Below are positions 8,616 to 18,125 of a DNA stretch of 64,000 nucleotides, piece by piece. Within the stretch, counting starts at the first letter, position 1; each line of letters begins with the position of its first letter. Below the pieces are notes generated by a model that made no database searches, had not been told where the DNA came from, and saw only the letters and a program-made list of their open reading frames with translations. A program made the position numbers and the translations under genes. The DNA is from Candidatus Zixiibacteriota bacterium (GTDB taxonomy: Bacteria > Zixibacteria > MSB-5A5 > GN15 > FEB-12), in the NCBI GenBank assembly GCA_019038695.1, contig JAHOYZ010000023.1, positions 62,001-126,000 on the forward strand, in the 5' to 3' direction.

Positions 8616-10085
8616 ATGCAGAAGTTTACGCTCAAATTAATCACGCCGGCTGTCCTTATGGTGTTTTGCGCCATGCTGGCCATGCCGACTGAGGCGGCGG
8701 ACTTCCGTTACACCCTGGGATTACACGGCGAAGTAGCTACTGTTACGGGTGGCGAAGGATACAAATTCCCTTTGCGACGTGCCTATGGCATGTCGCTTGG
8801 CTACGCTGTGTCAGAACATTGGGATCTTGATGTGAACCTGGGTTGGTATGATCTCTATGATGATTTGTCCGCCACCTCCAGTTTTTCTTTCAGAAATGAT
8901 AGCACCTTATCTTCACGTCGATTCCAGGCGACCCGCCTCGGGGCTGAAGTGAAACGGATTCTCTTACCACCCGGCGGGTTAGTCAATATCTCGCTTGGTC
9001 TGGGTGGAGGATTGCTGATTTGGAGGATGGCTGATCCTGGAGTTGACACCACTCTGGAAGTACCGGGATCACGAAATGAGACCGTGGATTATTCGTCAAC
9101 CGAAGTGTTTGTCACCGGTCTGGTGGGGACTGAGATTGCCCTGTCGAGTCATTTTGCGCTCAATCTCGATCTCCATGTGGATTATTTAACGGGAGCGGGA
9201 ACTGAATTTGCCGACGAAATCAGCTCGGCTCGTGACCGTTGGCTGGTCGGGTCATCTGTAGGATTGTCATTCTCATTTGGTCCCTCCGGTTTCCAACGTG
9301 GGTGGCCTTCGCAACGAGCCTGGTCCCTTGAGGCTCCCACAAATACTAAAAAGCCCAAAGCAGCTACTGATTCCGATGGCGACGGCATACCGGACTCCGA
9401 TGACCGTTGCCACGCTACGCCTACAGACGTTATTGTGGATCGCCACGGATGTCCGCTTGACAGTGATCGTGATGGGGTCTTCGACGGTCTGGATGATTGT
9501 GATGGTACCGATCCGAGAGCCCGTAATAAAGTCGATATTTTCGGCTGCCCACTGGACTCTGATTTTGATGGTGTACCGGATTACCGTGACGCATGTCCCC
9601 ACAACGCCGTCGGTGCTTTCGTTGATGAAGGTGGTTGTCCGCTCGACAGTGACGCCGATGGCATCCCCGACGGTCTGGATGACTGTCCCGGCACTCTTTA
9701 CGGGATCGATGTTGACCCGCATGGCTGTGTTGATCTGAGTGTTTTCGCCAAGCCGATGATCATGAACATCGACTATGCCCCCGGGTCCTTCGAGGTCGAT
9801 CCTAACAATATGGACCGGTTACGAGAGCTGGCCCGTATTCTGAATTTTGTACCAATAATAAAGCTGGAGATAAACGGCTACACCGACAACATTGGTCTGA
9901 CTTCGGCCAACCAGACTTTATCGGATAAAAGAGCCCGTCGGGTTCGGGATTACCTCGTCGCTATGGATGTAGCATCAGAACGAATCCGCGTCTTTGGTCG
10001 AGGAGAAACTAGTTTTGTGGCCTCAAATCAGACCGAGGCTGATCGCGCCAAGAACAGAAGAATTGAGATTATCTTCTACAGATGA
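8616..10085 (+). CDS. OmpA-family outer-membrane protein with TSP3 repeats
   Basis: The 489-residue protein has a signal peptide (cleavage expected after MPTEAA), an eight-strand-like beta barrel (about 27-235), and four thrombospondin type 3 calcium-binding repeats with DSDGDGIPDSDD-type units between about 250 and 370. The C-terminal OmpA peptidoglycan-binding domain contains INGYTDNIGL and LSDKRARRVRDYL. It should span the outer membrane and clamp peptidoglycan. It follows the SpoIID gene by 11 bases and so belongs to the cell-wall operon. Confidence 0.92.
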   Translation: MQKFTLKLITPAVLMVFCAMLAMPTEAADFRYTLGLHGEVATVTGGEGYKFPLRRAYGMSLGYAVSEHWDLDVNLGWYDLYDDLSATSSFSFRNDSTLSSRRFQATRLGAEVKRILLPPGGLVNISLGLGGGLLIWRMADPGVDTTLEVPGSRNETVDYSSTEVFVTGLVGTEIALSSHFALNLDLHVDYLTGAGTEFADEISSARDRWLVGSSVGLSFSFGPSGFQRGWPSQRAWSLEAPTNTKKPKAATDSDGDGIPDSDDRCHATPTDVIVDRHGCPLDSDRDGVFDGLDDCDGTDPRARNKVDIFGCPLDSDFDGVPDYRDACPHNAVGAFVDEGGCPLDSDADGIPDGLDDCPGTLYGIDVDPHGCVDLSVFAKPMIMNIDYAPGSFEVDPNNMDRLRELARILNFVPIIKLEINGYTDNIGLTSANQTLSDKRARRVRDYLVAMDVASERIRVFGRGETSFVASNQTEADRAKNRRIEIIFYR

Positions 10086-10100
10086 TCGGATACAAAGTCT

Positions 10101-10661
10101 ATGTACCGGAATTTCTACCAACGGCAAAATATTGAGAACCGCCGTCAGAATCTGTACGCTCTGGTAACGTACTTGCCTGAGGAATTGGATCGGATAATCA
10201 TCCCTCTGAGGGAGAAATTTGACCCACTTCACAATCAGATTGCCTCCCACATTACCATTGTATTTCCCTTTGAGTCCAGTTATCCGATTGAGGAACTGAC
10301 CGCGATTATCAAAAGAGAGCTCGAAAACGAACCGGAAATACCAATTGAACTTAACTCAATAATGGATTTCTATCCAAAATCACCTATCATATGCTGGAAA
10401 GTAGAGAGTAACGACCGTTTGATCTCACTCTACTACCGGCTGCACTCCCAGCTTGGTCTTGCGGTACCGTTCAAGGAGTTTCTTCCTCACGTTACTGTGG
10501 CTCAGGAAATCTCTCCCCATCGAGTAATGATGGTGAAAGAAAAAGTCATTCCTTACCTGCCATCCGAGAGTTTCCTGGCTGGGACAATGGACCTGATCAC
10601 CCCCCTGGATGATCAGAAATGGGTTTCAGTAAGGACTTTTCAGCTCCTCTCATCTGACTGA
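10101..10661 (+). CDS. 2H phosphoesterase / 2'-5' RNA ligase family protein
   Basis: The 186-residue protein has the two HxT motifs of the 2H phosphoesterase superfamily: SHITIVFPFES near residue 50 and PHVTVAQEIS near residue 133. These frame a bilobal fold of the LigT/2'-5' RNA ligase type. Members open or form 2',3'-cyclic or 2'-5' phosphodiester bonds in RNA and small nucleotides; the substrate here cannot be told. No signal peptide is visible. It starts 15 bases after the OmpA gene, probably as part of the same transcript. Confidence 0.8.
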   Translation: MYRNFYQRQNIENRRQNLYALVTYLPEELDRIIIPLREKFDPLHNQIASHITIVFPFESSYPIEELTAIIKRELENEPEIPIELNSIMDFYPKSPIICWKVESNDRLISLYYRLHSQLGLAVPFKEFLPHVTVAQEISPHRVMMVKEKVIPYLPSESFLAGTMDLITPLDDQKWVSVRTFQLLSSD

Positions 10662-10723
10662 TAGTTAACGAGAAAGTCCTTGCAATAAAAAGGTAAAACC
10701 TGTAGACTGATACGGGTAAGTAT

Positions 10724-11935
10724 ATGAGAATTTTGATTATTACACAGCATTTTCCGCCGGAACGAGGCGCTGTCAGACGGTTGGGCGAGTTTGCCCGCTA
10801 CTTTGCACATAAGGGGATGGATGTTTCGGTCCTGACTGCTATTCCCAACTATCCCGATGGTATTGTGCCTGAGAAATATCGTGGTTTCTTCTTCTACCGC
10901 GAAGAAATAGATGGCGTCAAGATATATCGCAGCTACGTCCTGCCGGCTTCAAACCGGTACCCGGGAAAGCGGATGATCGGCTTTATCATTTTTATGTTCA
11001 CAGCCCTCCTCAACAGTGTGCGTATCAAGGGCAAGTTCGACGTTGTCCTGGCTTCATCACCGCCCGTGACTACCCCAGTCGTCGGCTGGCTGGTGAGCAA
11101 GCTGCGGCGGGCACGCTTTATCCTTGAGATCCGCGATTTGCAACCAGAATCCAGCGAGGAGTTTGGCAACCTCAAATCATCGCTGTTTACCAGAGTGCTC
11201 AAGAAGTTTATGCACTGGATCTACCGTCGAGCCGATCACATTGTCGGTGTCACGGATGGTATCGCGCAGTATATGACAGATATCGGAATCCCAGCCAACC
11301 AGGTAACAACGATCAAATCCGGTGTCGGTCAGGAATTCCTGGCTGCTGATTCCAACGGAATTCGTAAGAAGTTCGGCTGGGATGACAAATTCCTGGTTCT
11401 GTACGCAGGTACCCTGGGCTGGGCACATAGTCTTGAGACAGTTATCGAGGCCGCCCGTCAGTTGGTTGACCAGCCGGATATATATTTCGTGTTTGCCGGT
11501 GATGGTCAGAAACGGCAGGCGCTGGAAGGCATGGTACGGGATTACGGTCTGAAGAATTGTTGTTTCATTGGACTTCAGTCATTGGAAACGATCCCGTATT
11601 TTCTCAAAGCCAGCGATGTTCTGGTGGAGAGTCTCAAAGAGGTTCCGATCACCAGAGGAACTTTCCCTGCCAAACTGTTTGAGTATATGGCTTCAGGTCG
11701 CCCGATTATTTTTGGGTCACGTGGTGGCGAAGCGGTCAGCGAATTGGAGAAGGCGGGTGGCGCGCTCTGGTTCCCGGCCGATCAGCCTGATAAGCTCTCC
11801 GAATTGATTCTGAAGCTCAAACAGGGTCGGATCGACGGCGCCCGATTGGGCCGGCAGTACCATGATCATGTCGCCAAGTATCACGTTCGCGAACGCTGGG
11901 CGCACCGCTACTATGAGTTGATTGATCAGGACTAA
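10724..11935 (+). CDS. Glycosyltransferase family 4 (WbuB-like)
   Basis: The 403-residue GT-B enzyme opens with ILIITQHFPPERGAVRRLGEF and continues with VLTAIPNYPDGIVPEKYRGF, a signature of WbuB-type GT4 enzymes. The donor half has VLYAGTLGWAHSLETVIEAA, FVFAGDGQKR, and the E-x7-E-like region KLFEYMASGRPIIFGSRGGE. WbuB-like enzymes transfer N-acetylated amino sugars in O-antigen or capsule assembly. The gene stands 62 bases after the 2H phosphoesterase and is convergent with coaX. The acceptor is unknown. Confidence 0.88.
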   Translation: MRILIITQHFPPERGAVRRLGEFARYFAHKGMDVSVLTAIPNYPDGIVPEKYRGFFFYREEIDGVKIYRSYVLPASNRYPGKRMIGFIIFMFTALLNSVRIKGKFDVVLASSPPVTTPVVGWLVSKLRRARFILEIRDLQPESSEEFGNLKSSLFTRVLKKFMHWIYRRADHIVGVTDGIAQYMTDIGIPANQVTTIKSGVGQEFLAADSNGIRKKFGWDDKFLVLYAGTLGWAHSLETVIEAARQLVDQPDIYFVFAGDGQKRQALEGMVRDYGLKNCCFIGLQSLETIPYFLKASDVLVESLKEVPITRGTFPAKLFEYMASGRPIIFGSRGGEAVSELEKAGGALWFPADQPDKLSELILKLKQGRIDGARLGRQYHDHVAKYHVRERWAHRYYELIDQD

Positions 11936-11961
11936 CGATTATTGTTTTTGGGGCATGCCCC

Positions 11962-12723
11962 TTACTCCCCTGCAATCACCCGTAATCCCTGCAATGTAAG
12001 GTCAGGTATGACCTGTTCGATATGGCGGGAGTGTTTCTCAATGCCCGGAGCAAGACCACCAGTCGCGATCACCTTGCAACCTTCGAATTTGCATTCATCG
12101 AGAATGCGCTCAATAATGAAATCCACTTGTCCGACCGTCCCGTAAAATAGGCCCGACTTCAAAGCCGCCGAAGTCGATTTGCCCACCACTTTATCCGGTC
12201 GCTCAATACGTACATCGAACAAACGAGCTGCTTTCCGTGCCAGTTCGGCCATCGAAGTCTCCGGTCCGGGAGAGATCACGCCGCCGATGTAGGCTCCTTC
12301 AGCGCTGACAATATCGAACGTCGTGGCAGTACCGAAATCGACAATGATCACCGGACCGCCAAACAGTTCATAGCCGGCTGCGGCGTTGGCGATACGATCC
12401 GCTCCGATTTGTTGGGGCAGGTCGATATCAATCCGAATTGGTAGCTTAATTTCATGTGATACAACCAGCGGTTCGCGTTGGAAATATCTGACACAGGCTT
12501 GCTCATAGGCGGTCGTCAGGGGTGGTACCACTGAACCTAGAATCACCCGTGTGATTCTGCTCACCTCGATCTGGTCTCGCTGGAGCAGATTAAGAAGCGT
12601 TGCGCCGATTTCGTCGGCCGTAGCATCTCTTCGGGTGGCCAGACGAAAACTGGCGGTCAATTTGTTGCCCTCAAGGATTCCCAGGACAACATTGGTATTG
12701 CCAATATCAATAGCTAACAACAT
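11962..12723 (-). CDS. coaX: Type III pantothenate kinase (CoaX)
   Basis: The 253-residue protein begins MLLAIDIGNTNVVLGILEG, the ASKHA phosphate-1 motif with the catalytic Asp. It continues with GADRIANAAAGYELF, VDFGTATTFDIVSAEGAYIG and GVISPGPETSM, which define CoaX. It phosphorylates pantothenate in the first step of CoA synthesis, is potassium-dependent and is not feedback-inhibited by CoA. Length and motifs are typical. It lies 68 bases downstream of rsmD on the same strand. Confidence 0.96.
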   Translation of the reverse strand: MLLAIDIGNTNVVLGILEGNKLTASFRLATRRDATADEIGATLLNLLQRDQIEVSRITRVILGSVVPPLTTAYEQACVRYFQREPLVVSHEIKLPIRIDIDLPQQIGADRIANAAAGYELFGGPVIIVDFGTATTFDIVSAEGAYIGGVISPGPETSMAELARKAARLFDVRIERPDKVVGKSTSAALKSGLFYGTVGQVDFIIERILDECKFEGCKVIATGGLAPGIEKHSRHIEQVIPDLTLQGLRVIAGE

Positions 12724-12791
12724 AACTTAATATAGAGAGAATAGTCGTTTTGTCCACTAACTTCGGGTTGCGTCAGACTGATCTACGCAGT

Positions 12792-13373
12792 CTATTTTAT
12801 GCCCAGCACAGAGAAAGTCGTATTGCCGTACTTGCGCAATTGCAGCATGGGGTAGTTTTGGAAATCAATATCCTTGGTCTCGGAAGTATCATGTTGACAA
12901 ATGATGATTCCCTGTTCTGCTGACAGAGGATGCTCGCTCAATATCGTCAGAGCTTGGTCGATCAACCCTTGGTATTGCGGCGGTGCCATCATAATTATGT
13001 CAAACGATGTCCCGTTCGAGGCAAAGCGTTCTATGGCATTAAAAACATCCTGGCAATAGCAGTGCAAACTGCTCTCGACACCGAGTTCTTTCGCTTGTGT
13101 ATTGATCGCTTCTGCCAGTTGTGGTTCAAGCTCGACTCCGACAGCACGCGACGCGCCTCTTGAAACCGCTTCAAAAAGATACGAGCCGGTGCCACTGAAC
13201 AGGTCAAGATAACTGGCATCGTCAAGATACGGCCCCAGGAAATCAAAGATAGCCCGTCGCAAACGCGTCAATGGTGGGCGAGTGACACCCAGATCGGGAG
13301 TGACAATCCGGGCGCCTTTGAGTGCTCCCGCAATAACCTTGAAATCAAGTGACTTCTGTTTTTTCCTGCTCAT
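12792..13373 (-). CDS. rsmD: RsmD-like 16S rRNA G966 N2-methyltransferase, atypical motif IV
   Basis: The 193-residue protein follows RsmD order: VIAGALKGARIVTPD, TRPPLTRLRRAIFDFL, and the SAM-binding motif I LDLFSGTGSYLFEAVSRGAS. The catalytic motif IV, normally (D/N)PP(Y/F), reads MAPPQY, with Ala in place of the acidic or amide residue and Gln inserted before Tyr. RsmD methylates G966 of 16S rRNA. The family assignment is good, but the motif change leaves the exact target or activity less certain. It is divergent from rnhB. Confidence 0.82.
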   Translation of the reverse strand: MSRKKQKSLDFKVIAGALKGARIVTPDLGVTRPPLTRLRRAIFDFLGPYLDDASYLDLFSGTGSYLFEAVSRGASRAVGVELEPQLAEAINTQAKELGVESSLHCYCQDVFNAIERFASNGTSFDIIMMAPPQYQGLIDQALTILSEHPLSAEQGIIICQHDTSETKDIDFQNYPMLQLRKYGNTTFSVLGIK

Positions 13374-13518
13374 ACTACCATGTGCATTCTGTGAACATTT
13401 CGCCCGACAATATAGATCAGCGATTGCCCTAATGAAAGACGTTTCCCGCTCCGATGAACTGAAAGAAGCGTTTTTTGTTGAAATGGCCGCTCTCTGGCGC
13501 TACAAATATGAGGTGCAA

Positions 13519-14175
13519 ATGACAATGAATCTCGACAAAATGGTGACTCTGCCCGATCTTGATCATCTCGAAGAGATGCTGGCTCGCAAGGGATATGGCG
13601 CTGTTTGTGGTGTTGATGAAGTCGGTCGGGGACCTTTGGCTGGTCCGGTTGTAGCGGCTGCCGTCATTTTTCCGTTTAATACCAACATAGACGGTCTGGA
13701 TGATTCCAAGAAACTTACCCCCCTTCAGAGAGAGCGTGTCTTTGACGAAATCGTGGATCTCGGGCTGATCTGCGCCGTAGGTGTACTGGATAATGAAGAT
13801 GTTGATCGAATGAATATTCATCGTGCGTCGCTTATGGCCATGCGTAAAGCCGTGTCGGACCTCAACCAATCCCCAGACTTCGTTCTGGTCGATGGCAAAT
13901 TCACTGTCCCGAATATCACTCTTCCGCAGTTTGCGGTTGTGGCTGGTGATGCTCGATGTCCGTGTATTTCAGCTGCTTCAATTGTTGCCAAAGTAACGCG
14001 AGACCGTATTATGGACCGGATGCAACCTCTATATCCGTCCTTCTCATTCTCTAAGCACAAAGGCTACCCGACCCCGGCTCATCTCAAAGAGTTGAAGATG
14101 TACGGCCCGACCGAGATTCACCGCAAATCCTTTAAGCCAGTGGCGGATCTCTTGAAAGAGTATGCTCTCGTCTAA
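13519..14175 (+). CDS. rnhB: Ribonuclease HII (RnhB)
   Basis: RNase HII removes RNA from RNA-DNA hybrids and single ribonucleotides from DNA. The protein has CGVDEVGRGPLAGPVVAAAV with the DE catalytic pair, GLDDSKKLTP, and CPCISAASIVAKVTRDR with the third Asp, then YPTPAH near the C-terminus. I chose the ATG at 13519, preceded by AGG at 13511, giving 218 residues, close to the family norm. Longer frames from 13432 or 13282 add residues without family similarity, and the longest overlaps rsmD. The end overlaps yraN by 14 bases, which indicates translational coupling. Confidence 0.94.
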   Translation: MTMNLDKMVTLPDLDHLEEMLARKGYGAVCGVDEVGRGPLAGPVVAAAVIFPFNTNIDGLDDSKKLTPLQRERVFDEIVDLGLICAVGVLDNEDVDRMNIHRASLMAMRKAVSDLNQSPDFVLVDGKFTVPNITLPQFAVVAGDARCPCISAASIVAKVTRDRIMDRMQPLYPSFSFSKHKGYPTPAHLKELKMYGPTEIHRKSFKPVADLLKEYALV

Positions 14176-14545
14176 AGATGATCCTTCCGATGGCACAAAT
14201 CGCGTGCAAACCGGCCGCTCATTTGAGAAGCTGGCCGCTCGGTTCTTTCAGGATCAGGGTTTTGAAATCCTGGAGCGTAACTGGCATGATGGCCCCCGCG
14301 AAATAGACTTGATTGTCAGCAAGGATAGCCTGATTGTCTTTGTCGAAGTGAAATCAACCTCATCAAGAAAATTCGGACACCCAGTCGAGCGCGTTGATAA
14401 GCGCAAGGTCTACAATATCGTTCGCGCCGCCCAACGGTACCTCGTAGACGAAGAAATCCATCAGCACGACTTTCGGTTCGATGTTGTCACATTCACCAAA
14501 GGCCAACTGGAACATTTCCCTGATGCCTTTACGGCTCCTGAGTGA
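14162..14545 (+). CDS. YraN/UPF0102 family predicted nuclease
   Basis: The 127-residue protein has the YraN signature: GRSFEKLAARFFQDQGFEILERNW, then REIDLIVSKDSLIVFVEVKS, a restriction-endonuclease-like Asp...Glu-x-Lys core, and KRKVYNIVRAAQRYL. UPF0102 proteins commonly neighbour rnhB, as here with a 14-base overlap. A role in DNA or RNA processing is inferred from the fold; no activity is established from the sequence. The 3' end overlaps the convergent gene on the minus strand by 17 bases. Confidence 0.88.
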   Translation: MLSSKDDPSDGTNRVQTGRSFEKLAARFFQDQGFEILERNWHDGPREIDLIVSKDSLIVFVEVKSTSSRKFGHPVERVDKRKVYNIVRAAQRYLVDEEIHQHDFRFDVVTFTKGQLEHFPDAFTAPE

Positions 14546-14930
14546 CAGGCTGTACAACTTCCAATGAGTCCGGCTGTTCGTCGCGGTTTCCCTGATACTT
14601 ATGTCCTAACTCGCACAACGAATCAACATAGTAGCTAACCAAGCGCGTGAACTGCTCGTATTTCTCAGGCCGATCATTGTACAATTCAAGATACTTGTGC
14701 ATCTGTTCCGTCGTAACCCCCGATTCGACAAGGAGAGAATCACGCAGGATTAGAAAAGTCTGAGGTTCCTCACGAAACCGGGCGCTGAGGTACCAGACCC
14801 GAGCCGTGATCAGTGCCTGTTCCCGAGATAGCCGATCATATTCGTCCGCTTGTTTGTTGCGGTAGTGATCAATACCAAACCACGCCGCGATCAGAATGAC
14901 AAGTGGCAGGAATCGCTTAACCCAGATCAA
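14529..14930 (-). CDS. Hypothetical single-pass membrane protein
   Basis: I do not recognise this family. From a TTG at 14930, with AGGAG five bases upstream, it encodes 133 residues. They start with one membrane helix (LPLVILIAAWFGI), followed by a hydrophilic, mostly helical domain rich in charged residues (ADEYDRLSREQAL, TTEQMHKYLELYNDRPEKYE). An in-frame TTG at 15017 would add 29 basic residues but has no ribosome site. The orientation is probably N-in with a periplasmic C-terminus. It is convergent with and overlaps yraN, and its upstream end is close to ispG, which reads the other way. Confidence 0.55.
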   Translation of the reverse strand: MIWVKRFLPLVILIAAWFGIDHYRNKQADEYDRLSREQALITARVWYLSARFREEPQTFLILRDSLLVESGVTTEQMHKYLELYNDRPEKYEQFTRLVSYYVDSLCELGHKYQGNRDEQPDSLEVVQPVTQEP

Positions 14931-15028
14931 ACCGGCTCCTTTCTTCTTCGGTGATAACTTCCGGTTGCCGCCATGTCTACTATTGCGTAAACTATTGATC
15001 CAATGTGTACTGGTCAAGGTGATATGCG

Positions 15029-16117
15029 ATGGAACTGAAATACCCCATACAGCGGCGTAAGAGCCGGACAGTCAAGATCGGTGATATTATCATCGGTGGT
15101 GGTTTCCCGATTGCAATCCAGTCCATGACAACCACCGACACGCGAGATGTTGAAGCGACGGTTCGGCAAACTCGGGAACTCTTCGAGGCTGGGTGCGACA
15201 TTGTACGGATGTCAGTTATCAATGATGATGCCGCCGATTGCCTCAAAGATATCAGAGAACAGATTGATGGACCTTTAGTTGCAGATATCCACTTCCAGCA
15301 CACGCTGGCGCTCAAAGCCATAGAAGCCGGATTCGACAAGGTTCGTATCAATCCCGGAAATATTGGTGCTGAGTGGAAGGTGCGCGAAGTGACCCAGGCC
15401 GCCAAAGACGCTGGCGTGCCGATTCGGATCGGCGTCAACTCCGGATCGCTTCCCAAAGACCTGCTGGAGCAGTTTGGTCACAATGATCCCGAAGCGTTCG
15501 CCGAGGCGGCTATGCGAGAAATTGCCGTACTTGAGAACATGGATTTCCAAGACATCGTCATCTCCGTCAAATCGACTGACACTACCACCGCTTTCTGGGC
15601 GTATCATCTGCTTGCACAGCGGTGCGACTATCCCCTGCATATCGGTATCACCGAAGCCGGGACGCTTGAGACTGGTACCGTCAAATCAGCCGTAGGTATT
15701 GGTGCCATTCTTCTGACTGGCATCGGCGACACCCTGCGGGTGTCATTGTCTGCCGATCCGATCCATGAGGTGAGAGTAGCTAAACAGATTCTCACATCCT
15801 GTGCCCTGAAAACTGATGGCGTCGAGGTCATCGCCTGTCCTACGTGTGGGCGTTGTCAGATAGATATGATCCCCATCGCTGAATCAATCGAGCGGAAGAC
15901 CAGGAACATCAAAGCCCACCTCAAAGTGGCTGTAATGGGTTGCGTGGTAAATGGTCCCGGCGAGGCAAAAACAGCTGATGTTGGCATCGCTGGTGGTGAT
16001 GGAAAAGGGATTGTGATCAAGCAGGGTGAGATCGTCCGCACTGTCAGCGAAACCGAACTCGAACGGGAACTGCTCAAAGAAATCGAAGCGATCACCGGCG
16101 AGAAACCCGAAGGGTGA
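15029..16117 (+). CDS. ispG: 4-hydroxy-3-methylbut-2-enyl-diphosphate synthase (IspG)
   Basis: The 362-residue protein starts KYPIQRRKSRTVKIGDIIIG and contains PIAIQSMTTTDTRDVEATV, KVRINPGNIG and VNSGSLPKDLLEQFG. It has the [4Fe-4S] ligands in CPTCGRCQID and VMGCVVNGPGEA. IspG converts methylerythritol cyclodiphosphate to HMBPP in the MEP isoprenoid pathway, with electrons from flavodoxin or ferredoxin. The start is very close to the upstream divergent gene, so its promoter probably lies inside that gene or within the short gap. Confidence 0.97.
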   Translation: MELKYPIQRRKSRTVKIGDIIIGGGFPIAIQSMTTTDTRDVEATVRQTRELFEAGCDIVRMSVINDDAADCLKDIREQIDGPLVADIHFQHTLALKAIEAGFDKVRINPGNIGAEWKVREVTQAAKDAGVPIRIGVNSGSLPKDLLEQFGHNDPEAFAEAAMREIAVLENMDFQDIVISVKSTDTTTAFWAYHLLAQRCDYPLHIGITEAGTLETGTVKSAVGIGAILLTGIGDTLRVSLSADPIHEVRVAKQILTSCALKTDGVEVIACPTCGRCQIDMIPIAESIERKTRNIKAHLKVAVMGCVVNGPGEAKTADVGIAGGDGKGIVIKQGEIVRTVSETELERELLKEIEAITGEKPEG

Positions 16118-16211
16118 CAAAACGGACATCATCCGATATTTTTTACTATGCTCTGTAGGTCGAGTTTTTTGATCCAGTCAAGACAAGACTTAGATATGAC
16201 TAGCCAGGCGT

Positions 16212-18125
16212 CTATGCGGAAGGTCTCAATTGCAAACCATTTTCGCTTTCGTCCAAACCGAGCAGCTTTTTGCTGGCCCGCCTTCGGTCATCGCCATCCA
16301 GAATCGCTTTCCTGATTCGAATAGACTTGGGAGTGACTTCGACCAGTTCGTCGTCCCTGATCCATTCCATCGCCTGCTCCAGTGTCATTTTCCGGGGAGC
16401 ATCAACTTTAACGCCCATATCTTTAGTAGATGATCTATGGTTGGTCAGATGTTTCCGTTTGGTTGGGTTACAGGTCATATCCATTGTTCTTGCGTTTTCG
16501 CCGACGATCTGGCCGGTATAGACCTTTTCGGTCGGTTCGACAAAGATGACAGACCGCTCCTGAAGCCCTTCCAGGGCATACGCGGTAGCGGAACCTGTTT
16601 CGATACTGATAACAGAACCTTTGGTTCTTGATACAATATTCCCACGCCACGAACCGTAGCCAACAAAACGGGAGGCCATGATTCCAAGACCACGCGTGTC
16701 GGTTAGAAACTCCGATCTGTATCCGATCAACCCGCGGGTGGGGATTTCAAACTCGATACGAATCGTACCTGTACTACCATTCTCAACCGAAACCAACTCG
16801 CCTCTACGTCGGGCAAGCTTCTCAATGATAATGCCCTGGTGCTGTTCAGGAACATCTATCATTAGCTGTTCTATCGGTTCCAGGACATGACCGTTTTCGT
16901 CAAGACGCGTGATTACTTCCGGACGAGAGATACAAAGCTCAAGTCCTTCACGTCGCATTTCTTCAATCAGGATAGCCAGATGAAGTTCGCCGCGCCCTGA
17001 AACTTTTACACCATCCGGCCGACCGATATCTTCCACTCGAAGAGCAACATTTACACGCAGTTCTCTTGCGAGTCGTTCTTTCAACTGCCGGAGCATAATC
17101 GCTGTGCCATCCTGTCCTGAGAACGGTCCGTTGTTGACTAAGAAAAACACAGATAGAGTAGGTTGTTCGATCTCAAGAGGCCTTAATGCTTCCTTCGTAT
17201 CTTCACTCTTGCAGAATGTATCGCCAATCCCAATCTCGGGAGGTCCGGCCAGCCAAACGATATCGCCAGCGGAGATTTTGTCGGTCTCGACCCGTGTCAG
17301 ACCGCGAGTAATCCACATGTGGATACCTTTTGCTCTTGAAGAAGAAACCAACTCCCAGCCTTCATCCTGACGAAGTGGATCTTTCAGCTTGGTTGCTATG
17401 CGTGTGAAATCCTCACCTTTCCTCAGAGTACCCCGAAGAACCCGACCACAACCGATTTGACCGATATAGTCACTCCAATCAAGAGAGCTGACCTGCATCA
17501 GGAAATCACCATCCTGATTGCCCCCGGGAGCAGGGACCTCGTCAATGATTGTCTGAAACAGGGAAGCCATTCCCTTTTGTTCTTCCTTACCCAGATCATT
17601 GACAAACCAGCCGTTAAGACCGGAACCATAGAGTACCGGAAAATTAGCCTGCTCATCGGTAGCGCCCAGTTCTATGAAGAGGTCAAAGGTCTTGTCCAGG
17701 GCATAATCCGGACGGGCGTTCGGGCGGTCTACTTTATTGATAATGACAATCGGGCGAAGACCCAATTTCAGGGCACGCATAAGCACATAACGGGTCTGCG
17801 GCATCGGCCCTTCGTTGGCATCAACCAACAACAAAACCGAGTCTACCATTGAGAGTACCCGTTCAACTTCGCCGGAGAAATCGGCGTGACCGGGAGTATC
17901 AATGATATTTATCAAGTAATCATTCCACGATACAGTGCAGTGCTTGGAACGAATAGTTATCCCACGTTCACGTTCTATTGCGTTGTTGTCCATTAGCCGT
18001 TCGGCCACTTCCTGATTTGCCCGGAAGGTCTGTGTTGCTTTGAACACAGAGTCTATGAGAGTCGTTTTGCCGTGGTCAATATGAGCCACAATAGCAAGAT
18101 TTCGGATATGAGCTATATCAGTCAT
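16212..18125 (-). CDS. typA: Ribosome-associated GTPase BipA/TypA
   Basis: The 637-residue translational GTPase has [21 protein letters not shown] (P-loop), [13 protein letters not shown] (switch I), [19 protein letters not shown] (G3), [13 protein letters not shown] (G4), and elongation-factor domains III and V. The BipA-specific C-terminal domain includes [25 protein letters not shown] and [17 protein letters not shown]. It is slightly longer than the usual 605-615 residues. BipA aids 50S assembly under stress and cold. Its ATG overlaps the upstream helicase stop by four bases (ATGA), so the two are translationally coupled. Confidence 0.96.
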   Translation of the reverse strand: MTDIAHIRNLAIVAHIDHGKTTLIDSVFKATQTFRANQEVAERLMDNNAIERERGITIRSKHCTVSWNDYLINIIDTPGHADFSGEVERVLSMVDSVLLLVDANEGPMPQTRYVLMRALKLGLRPIVIINKVDRPNARPDYALDKTFDLFIELGATDEQANFPVLYGSGLNGWFVNDLGKEEQKGMASLFQTIIDEVPAPGGNQDGDFLMQVSSLDWSDYIGQIGCGRVLRGTLRKGEDFTRIATKLKDPLRQDEGWELVSSSRAKGIHMWITRGLTRVETDKISAGDIVWLAGPPEIGIGDTFCKSEDTKEALRPLEIEQPTLSVFFLVNNGPFSGQDGTAIMLRQLKERLARELRVNVALRVEDIGRPDGVKVSGRGELHLAILIEEMRREGLELCISRPEVITRLDENGHVLEPIEQLMIDVPEQHQGIIIEKLARRRGELVSVENGSTGTIRIEFEIPTRGLIGYRSEFLTDTRGLGIMASRFVGYGSWRGNIVSRTKGSVISIETGSATAYALEGLQERSVIFVEPTEKVYTGQIVGENARTMDMTCNPTKRKHLTNHRSSTKDMGVKVDAPRKMTLEQAMEWIRDDELVEVTPKSIRIRKAILDGDDRRRASKKLLGLDESENGLQLRPSA

